A stretch of 64,000 nucleotides of DNA from Desulfuromonadaceae bacterium (GCA_028712075.1 JAQTQX010000017.1:1-64000), one strand, 5' to 3'; shown: positions 43,530-52,610, counted from the stretch's first letter. The notes: generated from the sequence alone by a model not told the origin. Numbers and translations are program-made.

Positions 43530-44486
43530 ATGGCAGCCCAGTTTTATCTTGAATTTGAGAAACCAATTGTCGAGCTGGAGAAAAAAATCGAGGAGCTGAA
43601 CGCCCTTGCAAGCGACGGTCTGGACATCGCTGCCGATGTGGCTGTTCTCGAAGGCCGCGTCGAAGAGATGCGGGCCGACATTTTCGCCAACCTATCACGC
43701 TGGCAGACAGCCCAGGTTGCCCGCCACATTAACCGCCCGTTCACTCTGGACTATATAAACCTCATGTTCACGGAGTTCATAGAACTTCATGGCGACCGGA
43801 ATTTCGGCGATGATCATGCAATTGTCGGCGGCTTGGCACGCTTCGACGGCCAGCCGGTCATGGTTATCGGGCACCAGAAAGGTCGTGACACCAAGGAGAA
43901 GGTCTACCGCAATTTCGGTATGCCAAATCCGGAAGGATACCGCAGGGCGCTTCGTTTAATGCAGATGGCCGAGCAGTTTAAACTGCCAGTTATCACCTTT
44001 GTCGACACCCCCGGCGCCTATCCCGGCATTGGAGCCGAGGAGCGCGGCCAGGCTGAAGCGATTGCCAGAAATCTGCGTGAAATGGCGAGCCTGCGCACTC
44101 CGATTATCGTCTGTATAACCGGTGAAGGCGGATCCGGCGGCGCACTAGCCATAGCGGTCGGCGACCGGATCCTGATGCTTGAACATTCCGTCTACGCCGT
44201 TATCTCCCCTGAAGGGTGTGCCGCAATCCTCTGGTCTGATGGCAGCAAGGGAGCGCAGGCGGCAGAAGCGCTCAAACCGACGGCCCAAGACATCATCAAA
44301 CTGGGCGTCATCGACGAGATCGTCAAGGAACCGGTTGGCGGTGCCCACCGCGACCATCGGACGACCGCCTCGAATATGAAAGGGGTAATTGCCCGCCATC
44401 TGGACGAGCTGAACAAGCTGAGCGGGGATGAACTGGTTGAAGGCCGCTATGCAAAATTCAGGGCCATGACCCGGCTTGCTGAATAG
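43530..44486 (+). CDS. accA: Acetyl-CoA carboxylase carboxyltransferase, alpha subunit
   Basis: A 318-residue subunit of the carboxyltransferase that transfers CO2 from biotin to acetyl-CoA, the first step of fatty acid synthesis. Motifs: [18 protein letters not shown] at the N-terminus, [19 protein letters not shown], and [20 protein letters not shown] for acyl-CoA binding. GAGAGG lies before ATG 43530. 36 bases after dnaE, as in many Gram-negatives. Confidence 0.97.
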   Translation: MAAQFYLEFEKPIVELEKKIEELNALASDGLDIAADVAVLEGRVEEMRADIFANLSRWQTAQVARHINRPFTLDYINLMFTEFIELHGDRNFGDDHAIVGGLARFDGQPVMVIGHQKGRDTKEKVYRNFGMPNPEGYRRALRLMQMAEQFKLPVITFVDTPGAYPGIGAEERGQAEAIARNLREMASLRTPIIVCITGEGGSGGALAIAVGDRILMLEHSVYAVISPEGCAAILWSDGSKGAQAAEALKPTAQDIIKLGVIDEIVKEPVGGAHRDHRTTASNMKGVIARHLDELNKLSGDELVEGRYAKFRAMTRLAE

Positions 44487-44537
44487 GAGTCAACACAGTA
44501 GGCGGCCCAAACGCTCCTGCTCAATCAAGGACCTGAA

Positions 44538-45350
44538 ATGCTCGAACGTCTGCAAAAAATTATATCCGCCGCAGGAATAACCTCGCGAAGAGCGTCCGAG
44601 GCATTGATTCTTAACGGTCAAGTCACCGTCAACGGCATTGTGGTGACGGAACTGGGGAGCAAGGCCGATCCGGCCAAAGATATTATTTCGGTGGATGGCA
44701 AACCGCTGAAAATAAGCGCACAACGCCTGTATATCCTGCTCAACAAACCGCCCGGTTATATCACTGCACTTAAGGACGGCCAGAATCGCCCGCTCGTAAC
44801 TGATCTGCTGAAAGATGTGCCGGAACGCGTCTATCCGGTGGGACGTCTGGACTATAACACCGAGGGACTGCTGCTCCTGACGAATGACGGTGAATGGGCC
44901 AATCACCTGATGCACCCACGTCATGAAATCGAGAAGGAGTATCACGTCCGGGTACGCGGCAAAGTTATTGACCGGCAGTTGAAACGGATGGCGGAAGGTG
45001 TCGAACTTGAAGATGGCATGACCGCGCCTGCTGTCGTAAGTCTGGTAAAAAGCGGCGAACAGAACGACTGGATTTCGGTGGCGATCCATGAAGGGCGCAA
45101 TCGTCAGGTACGCAGGATGTGTGAAGCGGTCAGCCTTTCAGTGGTGCGGCTCAAACGAATCCGCTACGGCACTCTCGCACTTGGCACGCTGAGAGCGGGG
45201 CAGTTCCGATATCTTTCGGACGCTGAAGTACGGCAACTGGCGGACGCCCTTGCAGGCGCACCTTTATCGCATCCCCCGCGCACTGAAACTCACCGAAAAT
45301 CAACCCACCCGGAACGACCAGGAGGAAACGTACGTGGAAGAAGGCAGTAG
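44538..45350 (+). CDS. rluB: 23S rRNA pseudouridine synthase, RluB/RsuA family
   Basis: A 270-residue enzyme. It has an N-terminal S4 RNA-binding domain (LERLQKIISAAGITSRRASE) and a catalytic core with the Asp motif VYPVGRLDYNTEGLLLLTNDG. RluB modifies U2605-type positions of 23S rRNA. RluB is preferred over RsuA and RluE on length and the GRLDYNTEG motif; a closer call needs a tree. The C-terminal tail is Arg/Pro-rich and overlaps the start of the next gene by 17 bases. Confidence 0.9.
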   Translation: MLERLQKIISAAGITSRRASEALILNGQVTVNGIVVTELGSKADPAKDIISVDGKPLKISAQRLYILLNKPPGYITALKDGQNRPLVTDLLKDVPERVYPVGRLDYNTEGLLLLTNDGEWANHLMHPRHEIEKEYHVRVRGKVIDRQLKRMAEGVELEDGMTAPAVVSLVKSGEQNDWISVAIHEGRNRQVRRMCEAVSLSVVRLKRIRYGTLALGTLRAGQFRYLSDAEVRQLADALAGAPLSHPPRTETHRKSTHPERPGGNVRGRRQ

Positions 45351-46191
45351 TAGAAAGTCCGGTTTTATGGAACTCTTCAGCCGTTTTGTAACCGGACGCA
45401 AACGGACAACCGAACAGGATATTAACGATTTTATTGAAGCATCTGAAGAAGAGGGTCTGGTTAACGAGGAAGAAAGCGAGATGATCCGCTCAATTTTTTC
45501 TCTCGGCACGACAATTGTTAGAGAAATAATGGTTCCGCGCACCGAAATGGCCTGCGTTACTGTTGATGCGACCGTTCGTGAACTGCTCGAGACAATTATT
45601 TCCTGCGGTCACTCCCGAATCCCCGTTTACGAAAACACCATCGACAATATTATTGGCTTATTGTATGCGAAAGATCTTCTCAAGCAGTGGGGTGCCGATG
45701 AAAACACCCTCTCTGTTCGTGAAATCATGCGCCCCCCTTACTTCATCCCCGAATCAAAAAATCTTGAGCAGCTGTTGCAGGAATTCAAGCGTAAGCGGGT
45801 GCATCTCGCCATTGTTATCGATGAATATGGCGGCACCTCCGGTCTGATAACGATTGAAGATCTTCTGGAGCAGATTGTCGGCGATATTCAGGATGAATAT
45901 GATCAGGAAGAATCTCTGCTGACCGTCAACCCTGACGGTAGCATCACTGTCGATGGACGACTGCCGGTTGAAGAGCTTGAAGAATATTTCGATATTCAGA
46001 TCGAGCGCGACAAATTTGATTCAGTAGGCGGCCTCGCCTTCCATTTGACCGGAAAAATTCCGTCAATAGGAGAAACCTTCGAAGGGGCCGGGCTGCTCAT
46101 GAAAATTATTGATGCCGATCTGAGACGAGTAAAAAAAGTTGGCATCTGCCGCAGTGTGACTGCCCCGGCGGAAGACCCGGGGCGTGAGTGA
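45334..46191 (+). CDS. CorC/HlyC-type CBS-domain protein
   Basis: A 285-residue cytoplasmic protein with two CBS domains (EIMVPRTEMACVTVD near residue 65; EIMRPPYFIPESKNLEQLL near 130) and a C-terminal CorC_HlyC domain (NPDGSITVDGRLPVEELEEYFD). It lacks the DUF21 membrane domain, like E. coli CorC (YbeX), which is also encoded next to lnt. Proposed role in Mg/Co efflux. Start GTG 45334 has AGGAGG 10 bases upstream, inside the end of rluB; it ends with a GTGA overlap into lnt. Confidence 0.88.
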   Translation: MEEGSSRKSGFMELFSRFVTGRKRTTEQDINDFIEASEEEGLVNEEESEMIRSIFSLGTTIVREIMVPRTEMACVTVDATVRELLETIISCGHSRIPVYENTIDNIIGLLYAKDLLKQWGADENTLSVREIMRPPYFIPESKNLEQLLQEFKRKRVHLAIVIDEYGGTSGLITIEDLLEQIVGDIQDEYDQEESLLTVNPDGSITVDGRLPVEELEEYFDIQIERDKFDSVGGLAFHLTGKIPSIGETFEGAGLLMKIIDADLRRVKKVGICRSVTAPAEDPGRE

Positions 46192-47750
46192 ACGCTTCGA
46201 TACTGTTTTCCTGCATAGGGCAGCTTTTTGACCGGCGCGGCATGCTGGCTATTGCCAGTGGTGTTCTGATTGCTCTCTCTTTTCCGAATGCGTCCCTCTC
46301 TTTTCTGGCATGGATAGCACTGGTTCCGCTGCTGATAGCACTGGAGAAGAGTTCCCCCCGAGAAGCTTTCCGCGTAGGGCTTACCTGCGGCATTGTTGGT
46401 TACGCGTTCATCCTCTACTGGCTGAACATCGTCTTTACCCAGTACGGTCATCTTCCCTGGCTGGCCAGCATACCGGTATATCTGCTGTTGGTGCTCTGGC
46501 TCGCGCTGTTTTACGCACTCAGCACCTGTATCACCAAACTGGGTGAACGTATCGGCATTAAAGCGGCATTCACTCTGCCGATTGTGTGGGTTGCTTTCGA
46601 TTTCATCCGCTCCTTCCTCTTCTCCGGCTTTGCATGGGCCATGCTTGGGCACTCGCAGTACCGCACGTTGCCGCTGATCCAGATTGCCGATCTGGCGGGG
46701 GTATACGGCATAACCCTGCTTATCGTCCTGGCAAATATTGTTCTGTACCGGGCGTTGCGGGCGGTATCGGGCGCCGGTGTCAGATATCCGATAAAAAGCG
46801 CGGCAATACTGCTGCTGCTCTTGTCAGGCACACTTTATTACGGATTTGACCATCTGAACAAACAGGAGAAAGTCGAGACCACACCGCTGCGTGTCGCTCT
46901 GATTCAGGGTAATATCCCTCAGGATGTCAAGTGGAGCCCGGCGTTTCGAGAGCACACCATTGACACCTATGAACGTCTCTCCCGCGATGCTGCAAAAGGA
47001 GGCGTTGATCTGATAGTCTGGCCTGAAAGCGCCGTGCCCTTTTTCTTTCAGGACGAGTCTCTACAGGCGGAACGCATCAGAAAACTCGCACGAGATGTCG
47101 ATTCTTTTCTGCTGTTCGGCAGCCCCGCTCACGAGCTCCGCAACGGCAAAAGCACTTTTCTGAACAGCGCTTTCCTGGTCTCCCCGTTGGGGGAAACCAT
47201 CGGTCGGGCTGACAAGCTCCATCTGGTACCGTTTGGCGAATATGTGCCGTTAGGAAATTTCCTGACCTTTATCAACAAGCTTGTTGTCGGCATCGGTGAT
47301 TTTGCGCCGGGAGAACGAGCTGTCCCTCTGGATATGGGGAGTACAAAACTCGGCATTCAGGTCTGTTATGAGGTCATCTTCCCGGAACTCTCCCGACAGT
47401 ACGTTCTTGCCGGCGCCCGCGTTTTGGTAGCCATCACCAACGATGCCTGGTTTGGCCGTTCATCGGCGCCGTACCAGCACCTTGCCATTTCTTCATTCCG
47501 CGCCATCGAAACCCGCACACCACTGATACGCGCGGCTAACACCGGTGTTACCGCACTGATCGATCAGAACGGCTACATCCGTACCATGACCAACCTGTTC
47601 GTTGAAGGATACCGCACCGGTACTGTTCAGCCAGGCAGCGGCAAATCACTGTATCTGACAATAGGAGACGCCCCTGCCTGGCTCTGTGTTCTGCTGACCA
47701 CTGCAATCGCTCTGTTAGTGTGGTTCAAGCGCAAAAATATTTCTACGTAA
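46188..47750 (+). CDS. lnt: Apolipoprotein N-acyltransferase
   Basis: A 520-residue inner membrane enzyme that adds the third acyl chain to lipoproteins. About six N-terminal membrane helices are followed by the periplasmic nitrilase-like domain with Glu in VWPESAVPF, Lys in RADKLHLVPFGEY and Cys in LGIQVCYEVIFPEL, the catalytic triad. A last membrane helix (PAWLCVLLTTAIALLVWF) ends the protein. GTG start overlaps the corC-like stop. Lipoproteins encoded in the window (54250, 59057) would be its substrates. Confidence 0.95.
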   Translation: MNASILFSCIGQLFDRRGMLAIASGVLIALSFPNASLSFLAWIALVPLLIALEKSSPREAFRVGLTCGIVGYAFILYWLNIVFTQYGHLPWLASIPVYLLLVLWLALFYALSTCITKLGERIGIKAAFTLPIVWVAFDFIRSFLFSGFAWAMLGHSQYRTLPLIQIADLAGVYGITLLIVLANIVLYRALRAVSGAGVRYPIKSAAILLLLLSGTLYYGFDHLNKQEKVETTPLRVALIQGNIPQDVKWSPAFREHTIDTYERLSRDAAKGGVDLIVWPESAVPFFFQDESLQAERIRKLARDVDSFLLFGSPAHELRNGKSTFLNSAFLVSPLGETIGRADKLHLVPFGEYVPLGNFLTFINKLVVGIGDFAPGERAVPLDMGSTKLGIQVCYEVIFPELSRQYVLAGARVLVAITNDAWFGRSSAPYQHLAISSFRAIETRTPLIRAANTGVTALIDQNGYIRTMTNLFVEGYRTGTVQPGSGKSLYLTIGDAPAWLCVLLTTAIALLVWFKRKNIST

Positions 47751-47762
47751 GGAGCAACCATC

Positions 47763-48882
47763 ATGTACCGTGAAGAACTGGCTAAAATAAAGGATTGTGA
47801 AGAACGGATCGCCAAGCTTCGGGGGTCGCTTTGACGTAGATGCCAAACGTGAAACAATCATGGAGATCGAATCGATTATGGCTGTTCCCGGCTTCTGGGA
47901 TAATACCGGAAAGTCGCAGGAAATTATCAAGAAACGAACGACTCTGGAAAAAATCGTCCAGATGTGGGATGGACTGATTCAGCAGGCGGAAGACATTCGT
48001 GTCATGATTGAACTGGGCGAAGAGACGGAGGATGCAGAAACTCTTACCGAGGTTGCCGATATGTCTGCACGTCTTATCAAGACAGTCGAAACAGCGGAAT
48101 TCCAACGCATGCTTTCCGGTCCTCATGACCGGAACTCCTGCTTTATCACCATTAATCCGGGAGCAGGCGGCACCGAATCACAAGACTGGGCAGAAATGAT
48201 TCTCCGGATGTACCTCAGATATTGCGAGAAAAAAGGGTGGAAAACCGTCATTACTGAATATCAGGCTGGTGATGAGGCAGGGCTCAAATCTGCCACCTTC
48301 AACGTCAGCGGAGAATACGCATACGGGTATCTCAGGGCTGAAGCAGGCATCCACCGGTTGGTGCGCATATCACCATTTGACAGCAATGCCCGTCGCCACA
48401 CCTCATTCGCGTCGATGTATGCGTTCCCGGAAATCGAGGAAGATGATATTGAGATAAAAGTAAGCGATGCGGATCTGAAAGTTGATACCTTCCGTTCGGG
48501 CGGCGCTGGCGGGCAGCACGTCAACACTACCGATTCGGCTGTCCGTATTACCCATCTACCGACTGGAATCATCGTTGCATGCCAATCCGAGCGAAGCCAG
48601 ATTTCAAACCGTGCCACCGCCATGAAGGTGCTGAGAGCAAAACTGTATGAACGAGAGGTGGAAGAACGGGGCGCAAAAGCCTCAGAAATTGCTGCAGAAA
48701 AGAAGGATATCGGCTGGGGAAGCCAGATCCGATCATATGTACTGCATCCCTACAAAATGGTTAAAGACCTGCGCACCGGCGCTGAATCGGGCAATCCGGA
48801 CGCCGTTCTTGACGGAAATCTTGAGGAATTTGTCGTGGCGTATTTAATGGGGATCCGGCGTAATGTCAGTGATGCTGAATAA
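47763..48882 (+). CDS. prfB: Peptide chain release factor 2 (programmed +1 frameshift)
   Basis: RF2, which releases peptides at UGA and UAA. Translation starts at ATG 47763 (AAGGAG 10 bases upstream), runs 23 codons to CTT 47829-47831, meets in-frame TGA 47832-47834, and must shift +1 to continue at GAC 47833. The total is 373 residues. The anticodon-like SPF motif is in LVRISPFDSNARRH and the catalytic GGQ in RSGGAGGQHVNTTDSAVR. 13 bases after lnt. Low RF2 favours the shift, so the protein regulates its own synthesis; this is established for E. coli and inferred here from the conserved site. Confidence 0.96.
47820..47835 (+). promoter_or_regulatory. prfB +1 programmed frameshift site
   Basis: A Shine-Dalgarno-like CGGGGG (47820-47825) lies 3 bases before CTT TGA C (47829-47835), the same arrangement as in E. 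coli (AGGGGG...CTTTGAC). The downstream frame has no better start, so the shift is needed for a full protein. Confidence 0.95.
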
Positions 48883-48920
48883 GATGTTATCCGAGCCAAC
48901 AATAACTGGTCAGATAACTA

Positions 48921-49121
48921 TCAAAGAAACACAGGAAAACAGACGTTATGAGGCAAATTAGCCTTTGCACCACACTTGGAACAGAAGACCGTCGGGGTAC
49001 AGCTCAAATGGTAAACCTCTTGCAGTAACCCCATATTGGATAACCAGCAGATGTGTCCCCTGTGCATCTCCCCGCAACTACAGGCTGTTTCCGGTATTTT
49101 TTCATCCAGTTGGTCTGTCAT
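48921..49121 (-). CDS. Small Cys-rich protein, probably zinc-binding
   Basis: A 66-residue protein, MTDQLDEKIPETACSCGEM... with CSC, HxC and a clear CSKCG knuckle near the C-terminus, together six cysteines plus histidines. The ATG at 49121 has AAGG upstream; an earlier in-frame start 39 bases further has none. Pairs of Cys motifs suggest a zinc ribbon. Not recognised as a named family. It is convergent with prfB and lies 56 bases downstream of the DUF4149 gene. Confidence 0.55.
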   Translation of the reverse strand: MTDQLDEKIPETACSCGEMHRGHICWLSNMGLLQEVYHLSCTPTVFCSKCGAKANLPHNVCFPVFL

Positions 49122-49177
49122 GACAACCTTTTTCGTTTTTGTTCCACTTCGAACGTACACTGTTGGCAGTACGCCTC

Positions 49178-49618
49178 TTACGGTAGTACCACCAGAAGCA
49201 CTCCACCCGCCAGCACCGTCAGATTGCAGACGGCCGAAACACCGTGAAGCTTGGAGAATTCCTTTCTGAGCGGATGATCCTTGCTGGTCGATTCAAAAGA
49301 GCCTATCTGCCGCTTCAGTTCTGCTGCGCGCGGTTCAACGTAAAAGGCCTGGAATGAAGCAATTGCCAGCATCGCTATCAGCACCATTACCGGCAGTTTT
49401 ACTTCCCCTCCCCGCACAACCAGGCGACAGAGCAGTGCGATCACCCCGCAGGCCATCCCCCACCGAAAATAACCGGGAAACAGGTTGCCGACAATACGAG
49501 CGGCGGTATCACGGCTTTCTGTTTTGAACAGAATCGGCGTCAGCATCAGTGTAAAAATGGCGTTGCCGCCGGCCCAGAGGCTCACCGCCAACCGGTAGAG
49601 CATTTCAACATACTGCAT
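49178..49618 (-). CDS. DUF4149-like membrane protein
   Basis: A 146-residue protein with four hydrophobic segments, including LYRLAVSLWAGGNAIFTLMLTPILF and the last GVSAVCNLTVLAGGVLLVVL. The pattern RLAVSLWxGG...LTPxLF and FSKLHGVS...N is that of the DUF4149 family, of unknown function. Co-directional with the neighbouring 49636 gene (17 bases apart). Confidence 0.75.
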   Translation of the reverse strand: MQYVEMLYRLAVSLWAGGNAIFTLMLTPILFKTESRDTAARIVGNLFPGYFRWGMACGVIALLCRLVVRGGEVKLPVMVLIAMLAIASFQAFYVEPRAAELKRQIGSFESTSKDHPLRKEFSKLHGVSAVCNLTVLAGGVLLVVLP

Positions 49619-49635
49619 TATATGACTCCTAACTG

Positions 49636-50016
49636 TTATTCAAGCGCCTTGGTGTCAGTAACAAAGTATTCCGTCTCGCCAAAACAAGTGGTTGGGATGC
49701 CCTTGTGCTGTTCATAATAGAGTGAAACTTTTTTTCCCAGCGATGTATTCAGCTTGTTTATTACCGCTTTGTCACGAACCGAGAAAAGAAATTTTTCCGG
49801 CAAGGCACCCGGCACCGGCAACATCTGCAATTCACCTTCCCATGTTTTGCAGAGCCACCCCTTTTCAGAAAATTTTTGCACGTAACCAACCCTCTCACCT
49901 TTGGCATAGCTCCACTTAAGAACAAAGGTCAGGTAGCCAGCAAACAGAACAACGATGCCGACTATCAGAAGGAAAACAATTTTAAGCACCTTATTTTTAA
50001 TCTCTGCACCGGTCAT
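49636..50016 (-). CDS. Membrane-anchored hypothetical protein
   Basis: A 126-residue protein. One N-terminal membrane helix (IVFLLIVGIVVLFAGYLTFVL) is followed by a small beta-rich domain: SYAKGERVGYVQKFSEKGWLCKTWEGELQM and FLFSVRDKAVINKLNTSLGKKVSLYYEQ. This resembles a widespread uncharacterised family; no function known. Two cysteines (WLCKTW and TTCFGE) could form a disulfide if the domain faces the periplasm. Confidence 0.7.
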   Translation of the reverse strand: MTGAEIKNKVLKIVFLLIVGIVVLFAGYLTFVLKWSYAKGERVGYVQKFSEKGWLCKTWEGELQMLPVPGALPEKFLFSVRDKAVINKLNTSLGKKVSLYYEQHKGIPTTCFGETEYFVTDTKALE

Positions 50017-50047
50017 TCATTCCTCCCCTGCCCTGTTTGGTCAACAG

Positions 50048-50980
50048 TTATTCGCCAATTCGGTATTCATCAAGATCAACTGAATGTACTCGTACATCCT
50101 CTCCATCTGTTCCTGACTCAACTCTGCCACCGTGTGAAGGCAATATTGAGATAACCATCCCGGACATGATCAGTATCGCTCCGATCAAACCGGCCAAGCC
50201 AAAGCGTTCGCCTATTATCAGCCAGGCATACAGGGCGGCAAAAGCCGGTTCAGTACAGAATATCAACGCTGTATTGGTATGACTGATGTACCGCTGCATT
50301 GACGTCTGCACAAGAAAAGCAAAAACTGTGGCAATGAGCGAACAGATAATCAGCGTAGAGAGTAGCTGAGGATGCCACACAAACACCTGCTTCCCGGTTG
50401 CCAGCGCGGTTATTGTACTAAGTAGCGCCACCATGCCGAGTTGAATGGCGGTCAGCCAGTAATAATCACTTTTTCTGGCATATTCGCCAGTATAAATCAG
50501 GTGGAGCGCAACAAAGAGTGCGCAGACCGCCGCCATCAAATCGCCACTGTTGATTGCCAGACTCCCGCCGTTACTGCAGAGCAAAAACAATCCGAGTGCA
50601 GATAAAGTGACCGCAACCATAATAGAACGAGGAATCTGCTGTTTTAACATAAGCGCTGAAATAATCGGAACGATCACCACATTCAATCCGGTCAGAAACC
50701 CGGTGTTTGAGGCGGTTGTATAAAGCAGCGCTACAGTTTGGAAGGCGTACGCCCCAAAAAGGAAAATACCCATAACGGCACCCTGACGGAGTGCGTTTAC
50801 ATCAAACCCTTTGCCCATTTTCCAGCATACAGGCAAGATCAGCAGAAAGGCGAAGATAAACCTCTGAGCAAGAAAAACGAAAACATCGACCGTCTCAATT
50901 GCCTGTTTTACGATGGTAAAGGTAATCCCCCAGAAAAATGTTGTCGTCAATAACAGCAGGGCCGCTTTATATTTATTCAC
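50048..50980 (-). CDS. EamA/DMT-family transporter
   Basis: A 310-residue membrane protein with ten hydrophobic segments in two EamA repeats (first FFWGITFTIVKQAI; second YISHTNTALIFCTEPAFAALYAWLIIGE). Such DMT-family carriers export amino acids or other metabolites; the substrate cannot be read. The start is uncertain: GTG 50980 (VNKYKAALLLL) is chosen as it precedes the first helix; the frame stays open for 84 more codons without signal. C-terminal tail is acidic. Confidence 0.8.
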   Translation of the reverse strand: MNKYKAALLLLTTTFFWGITFTIVKQAIETVDVFVFLAQRFIFAFLLILPVCWKMGKGFDVNALRQGAVMGIFLFGAYAFQTVALLYTTASNTGFLTGLNVVIVPIISALMLKQQIPRSIMVAVTLSALGLFLLCSNGGSLAINSGDLMAAVCALFVALHLIYTGEYARKSDYYWLTAIQLGMVALLSTITALATGKQVFVWHPQLLSTLIICSLIATVFAFLVQTSMQRYISHTNTALIFCTEPAFAALYAWLIIGERFGLAGLIGAILIMSGMVISILPSHGGRVESGTDGEDVRVHSVDLDEYRIGE

Positions 50981-51223
50981 ATCAGAACCTGAAGCAACCA
51001 AAATGTATAACCGCTCCGTACATCTGAATTCATCACCGTAACACCAGCAATAAGACCCGTTTGATGTCATTTTGTCAAGGTATGAATCCTTGTTGCCCTT
51101 GTGGCAGACGAACCACCGCCCAAAAACGTCCTTTTTTCGGACACTCGTCCCTTTATCGGGCGTGTCAGCCTCAGGCTCTATCAGCACATCTATGTAACAA
51201 ACTGAAATATTTAAGCATTTTTT

Positions 51224-51240
51224 TTGGCACACGTTCTGCT
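51224..51240 (+). promoter_or_regulatory. Sigma-54 (-24/-12) promoter of the MshEN-cytochrome gene
   Basis: TTGGCACACGTTCTGCT: a perfect -24 TGGCAC, then GC of the -12 box exactly 10 bases after GG; only one base of TTGC differs (CTGC). It lies about 140 bases upstream of ATG 51382 with a predicted start near 51251. A sigma-54 activator of NtrC type is encoded 1.3 kb away on the other strand (52692-54068). Confidence 0.7.
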
Positions 51241-51254
51241 TTACAGAGAGAGAG

Positions 51255-51283
51255 GGACACGTGTTATGTCCGTATTCTGGACA
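51255..51283 (+). repeat. Alternating GGACA/TGTCC half-sites in the 5' leader
   Basis: GGACA (51255-51259), TGTCC (51267-51271), GGACA (51279-51283), each 7 bases apart, so two overlapping palindromes. They begin about 4 bases downstream of the predicted transcription start, which suits an operator or an RNA hairpin pair. Confidence 0.6.
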
Positions 51284-51381
51284 TTTTCACGAGCAAAAAC
51301 AATCTTTATACTCAGATAGTTTGTGATAGAATTACTTCAGAATACGTCGTTTATTCCTTGTACGTTCAAGGAGGTTATACA

Positions 51382-52584
51382 ATGGGACAGTTAGCAAAAA
51401 GACATATTGGCAGGATGTTGCTGGACGGCGGGTTTCTGTCTCATAACGATCTGAACGACGCTTTGGACGAGCAGAAGCGCTCCAAAGAGCTGTTAGGTCA
51501 GGTGCTGGTCAGGATGGGGATGCTGACTGATAGCGACGTCAAGATCCCGCTTAGTATACAGCAGCATTTAGGCAGTATTGACAATGCAGTAAGAATTGTT
51601 GCTGGAGAACGGCAATTACTCGGGGCGTTGCTCGTTCAGTCAGGGCATTTAACCAACGAACAGCTGGACTTTGTTATTGCCGAGCAGCAGCGTAATGGCG
51701 AGAGACTTGGTGATACATTCACGCGGCTTGGCATTCTCAACGAGCGCCAGCTTAAAGCATTACTTGACTTCCAGCGTAACCAGGAAAGCACAGATACCTC
51801 GCCTCTCAGACTCGGTGAACTCCTGATAGCGACGGGGCACATTACTCGCGAGCACCTGGAGAATGCACTTTACCAGCAGACGAAATCCAACAAAAATATT
51901 GGTGACGTTCTTATAGAAGCGGGGCATGTTACTCCCAACCAGGTTAAACAGGGCGTCCGTTTGCAGCAGATGCTGCTGAAAACGGTGCTTGCCGCAATCG
52001 TCTCCCTTGCAATGAATGCCGGTGGGCCCGCGATAGGCGCTGCTAATGCTGAATCAAACGAAATGTGCACGTATTCAATACAACTTCAAAACTCACCCAT
52101 GCGGGAAGAATACATTGCTAAAGTAGCAACAGAGGGAAGAACCTTATTGGCATACAATACCGCAACCGATAACGCGGTTCAATCAGATGCCCCGGAAAGT
52201 TTATATTTTCCAATCTCATCTTTCGGCAATTCATACTCTACTCAAAATCAGAGCAATAGCATTGATGCCCTCAGCACAAATTGCCTGACATGCCATGACG
52301 GTGGTCACGCAAGCGACGTCAATGTGACATACAGGAATAATCCGGGCAGTAAAACAAAAAGTTATGACGGGACAGGTCAACATCCGATTGGTATGGACTA
52401 TGCCGCATATACCCAAAAAGATTTCAAAAACTACAAGCCGGTGACATCGTTTAACTCAAAGATGATTTTTGTCGATGGCAAAGTTGGCTGCCTTACCTGC
52501 CACAATCCACTAAATCCTGAAAAAAATCATCTAGTTATGAACGATTATCGTAGTTCACTCTGTCAAACCTGCCATAACAGATAA
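51382..52584 (+). CDS. MshEN-like repeat protein fused to a trihaem c-type cytochrome
   Basis: A 400-residue protein of unusual build. Residues ~8-50, ~76-130 and ~142-195 are three repeats like the MshEN/T2SSE N-terminal fold (for example LRLGELLIATGHITREHLEN...NIGDVLIEAGHVT), a domain that in MshE binds c-di-GMP. Residues ~199-224 are hydrophobic and end in AANA, like a membrane helix or an internal signal peptide. Residues ~225-400 carry three haem-binding CxxCH motifs: CLTCH at 301, CLTCH at 370 and CQTCH at 394, in the paired-CxxCH style, plus conserved-looking HPIGMDY. So a cytoplasmic sensor-like part appears joined to an exported cytochrome. AAGGAGG is 7 bases before ATG. Sigma-54 promoter upstream, terminator downstream. 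Confidence 0.85.
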   Translation: MGQLAKRHIGRMLLDGGFLSHNDLNDALDEQKRSKELLGQVLVRMGMLTDSDVKIPLSIQQHLGSIDNAVRIVAGERQLLGALLVQSGHLTNEQLDFVIAEQQRNGERLGDTFTRLGILNERQLKALLDFQRNQESTDTSPLRLGELLIATGHITREHLENALYQQTKSNKNIGDVLIEAGHVTPNQVKQGVRLQQMLLKTVLAAIVSLAMNAGGPAIGAANAESNEMCTYSIQLQNSPMREEYIAKVATEGRTLLAYNTATDNAVQSDAPESLYFPISSFGNSYSTQNQSNSIDALSTNCLTCHDGGHASDVNVTYRNNPGSKTKSYDGTGQHPIGMDYAAYTQKDFKNYKPVTSFNSKMIFVDGKVGCLTCHNPLNPEKNHLVMNDYRSSLCQTCHNR

Positions 52585-52610
52585 CACGCCATCACATCTC
52601 TTCTCAAAAC

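Larger units (their letters stand above)
50981..51381. other. Divergent intergenic region, EamA gene / MshEN-cytochrome gene
   Basis: A 401-base region. It holds the sigma-54 promoter at 51224-51240 and the GGACA/TGTCC array at 51255-51283, both serving the rightward gene, and its ribosome-binding site AAGGAGG at 51369-51375. Nothing else recognised; open frames through it lack support. Confidence 0.6.

Noticed and set aside
51061-51381. In-frame extension of the MshEN-cytochrome protein by 107 codons
   Set aside because: It would contain the sigma-54 promoter and the GGACA array, and AAGGAGG with ATG at 51382 is a far better start.
51284-51381. GEMM (c-di-GMP/cGAMP) riboswitch in the leader of the cytochrome gene
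   Set aside because: I looked for the conserved GEMM core elements here and upstream of the other leaders; none was seen.
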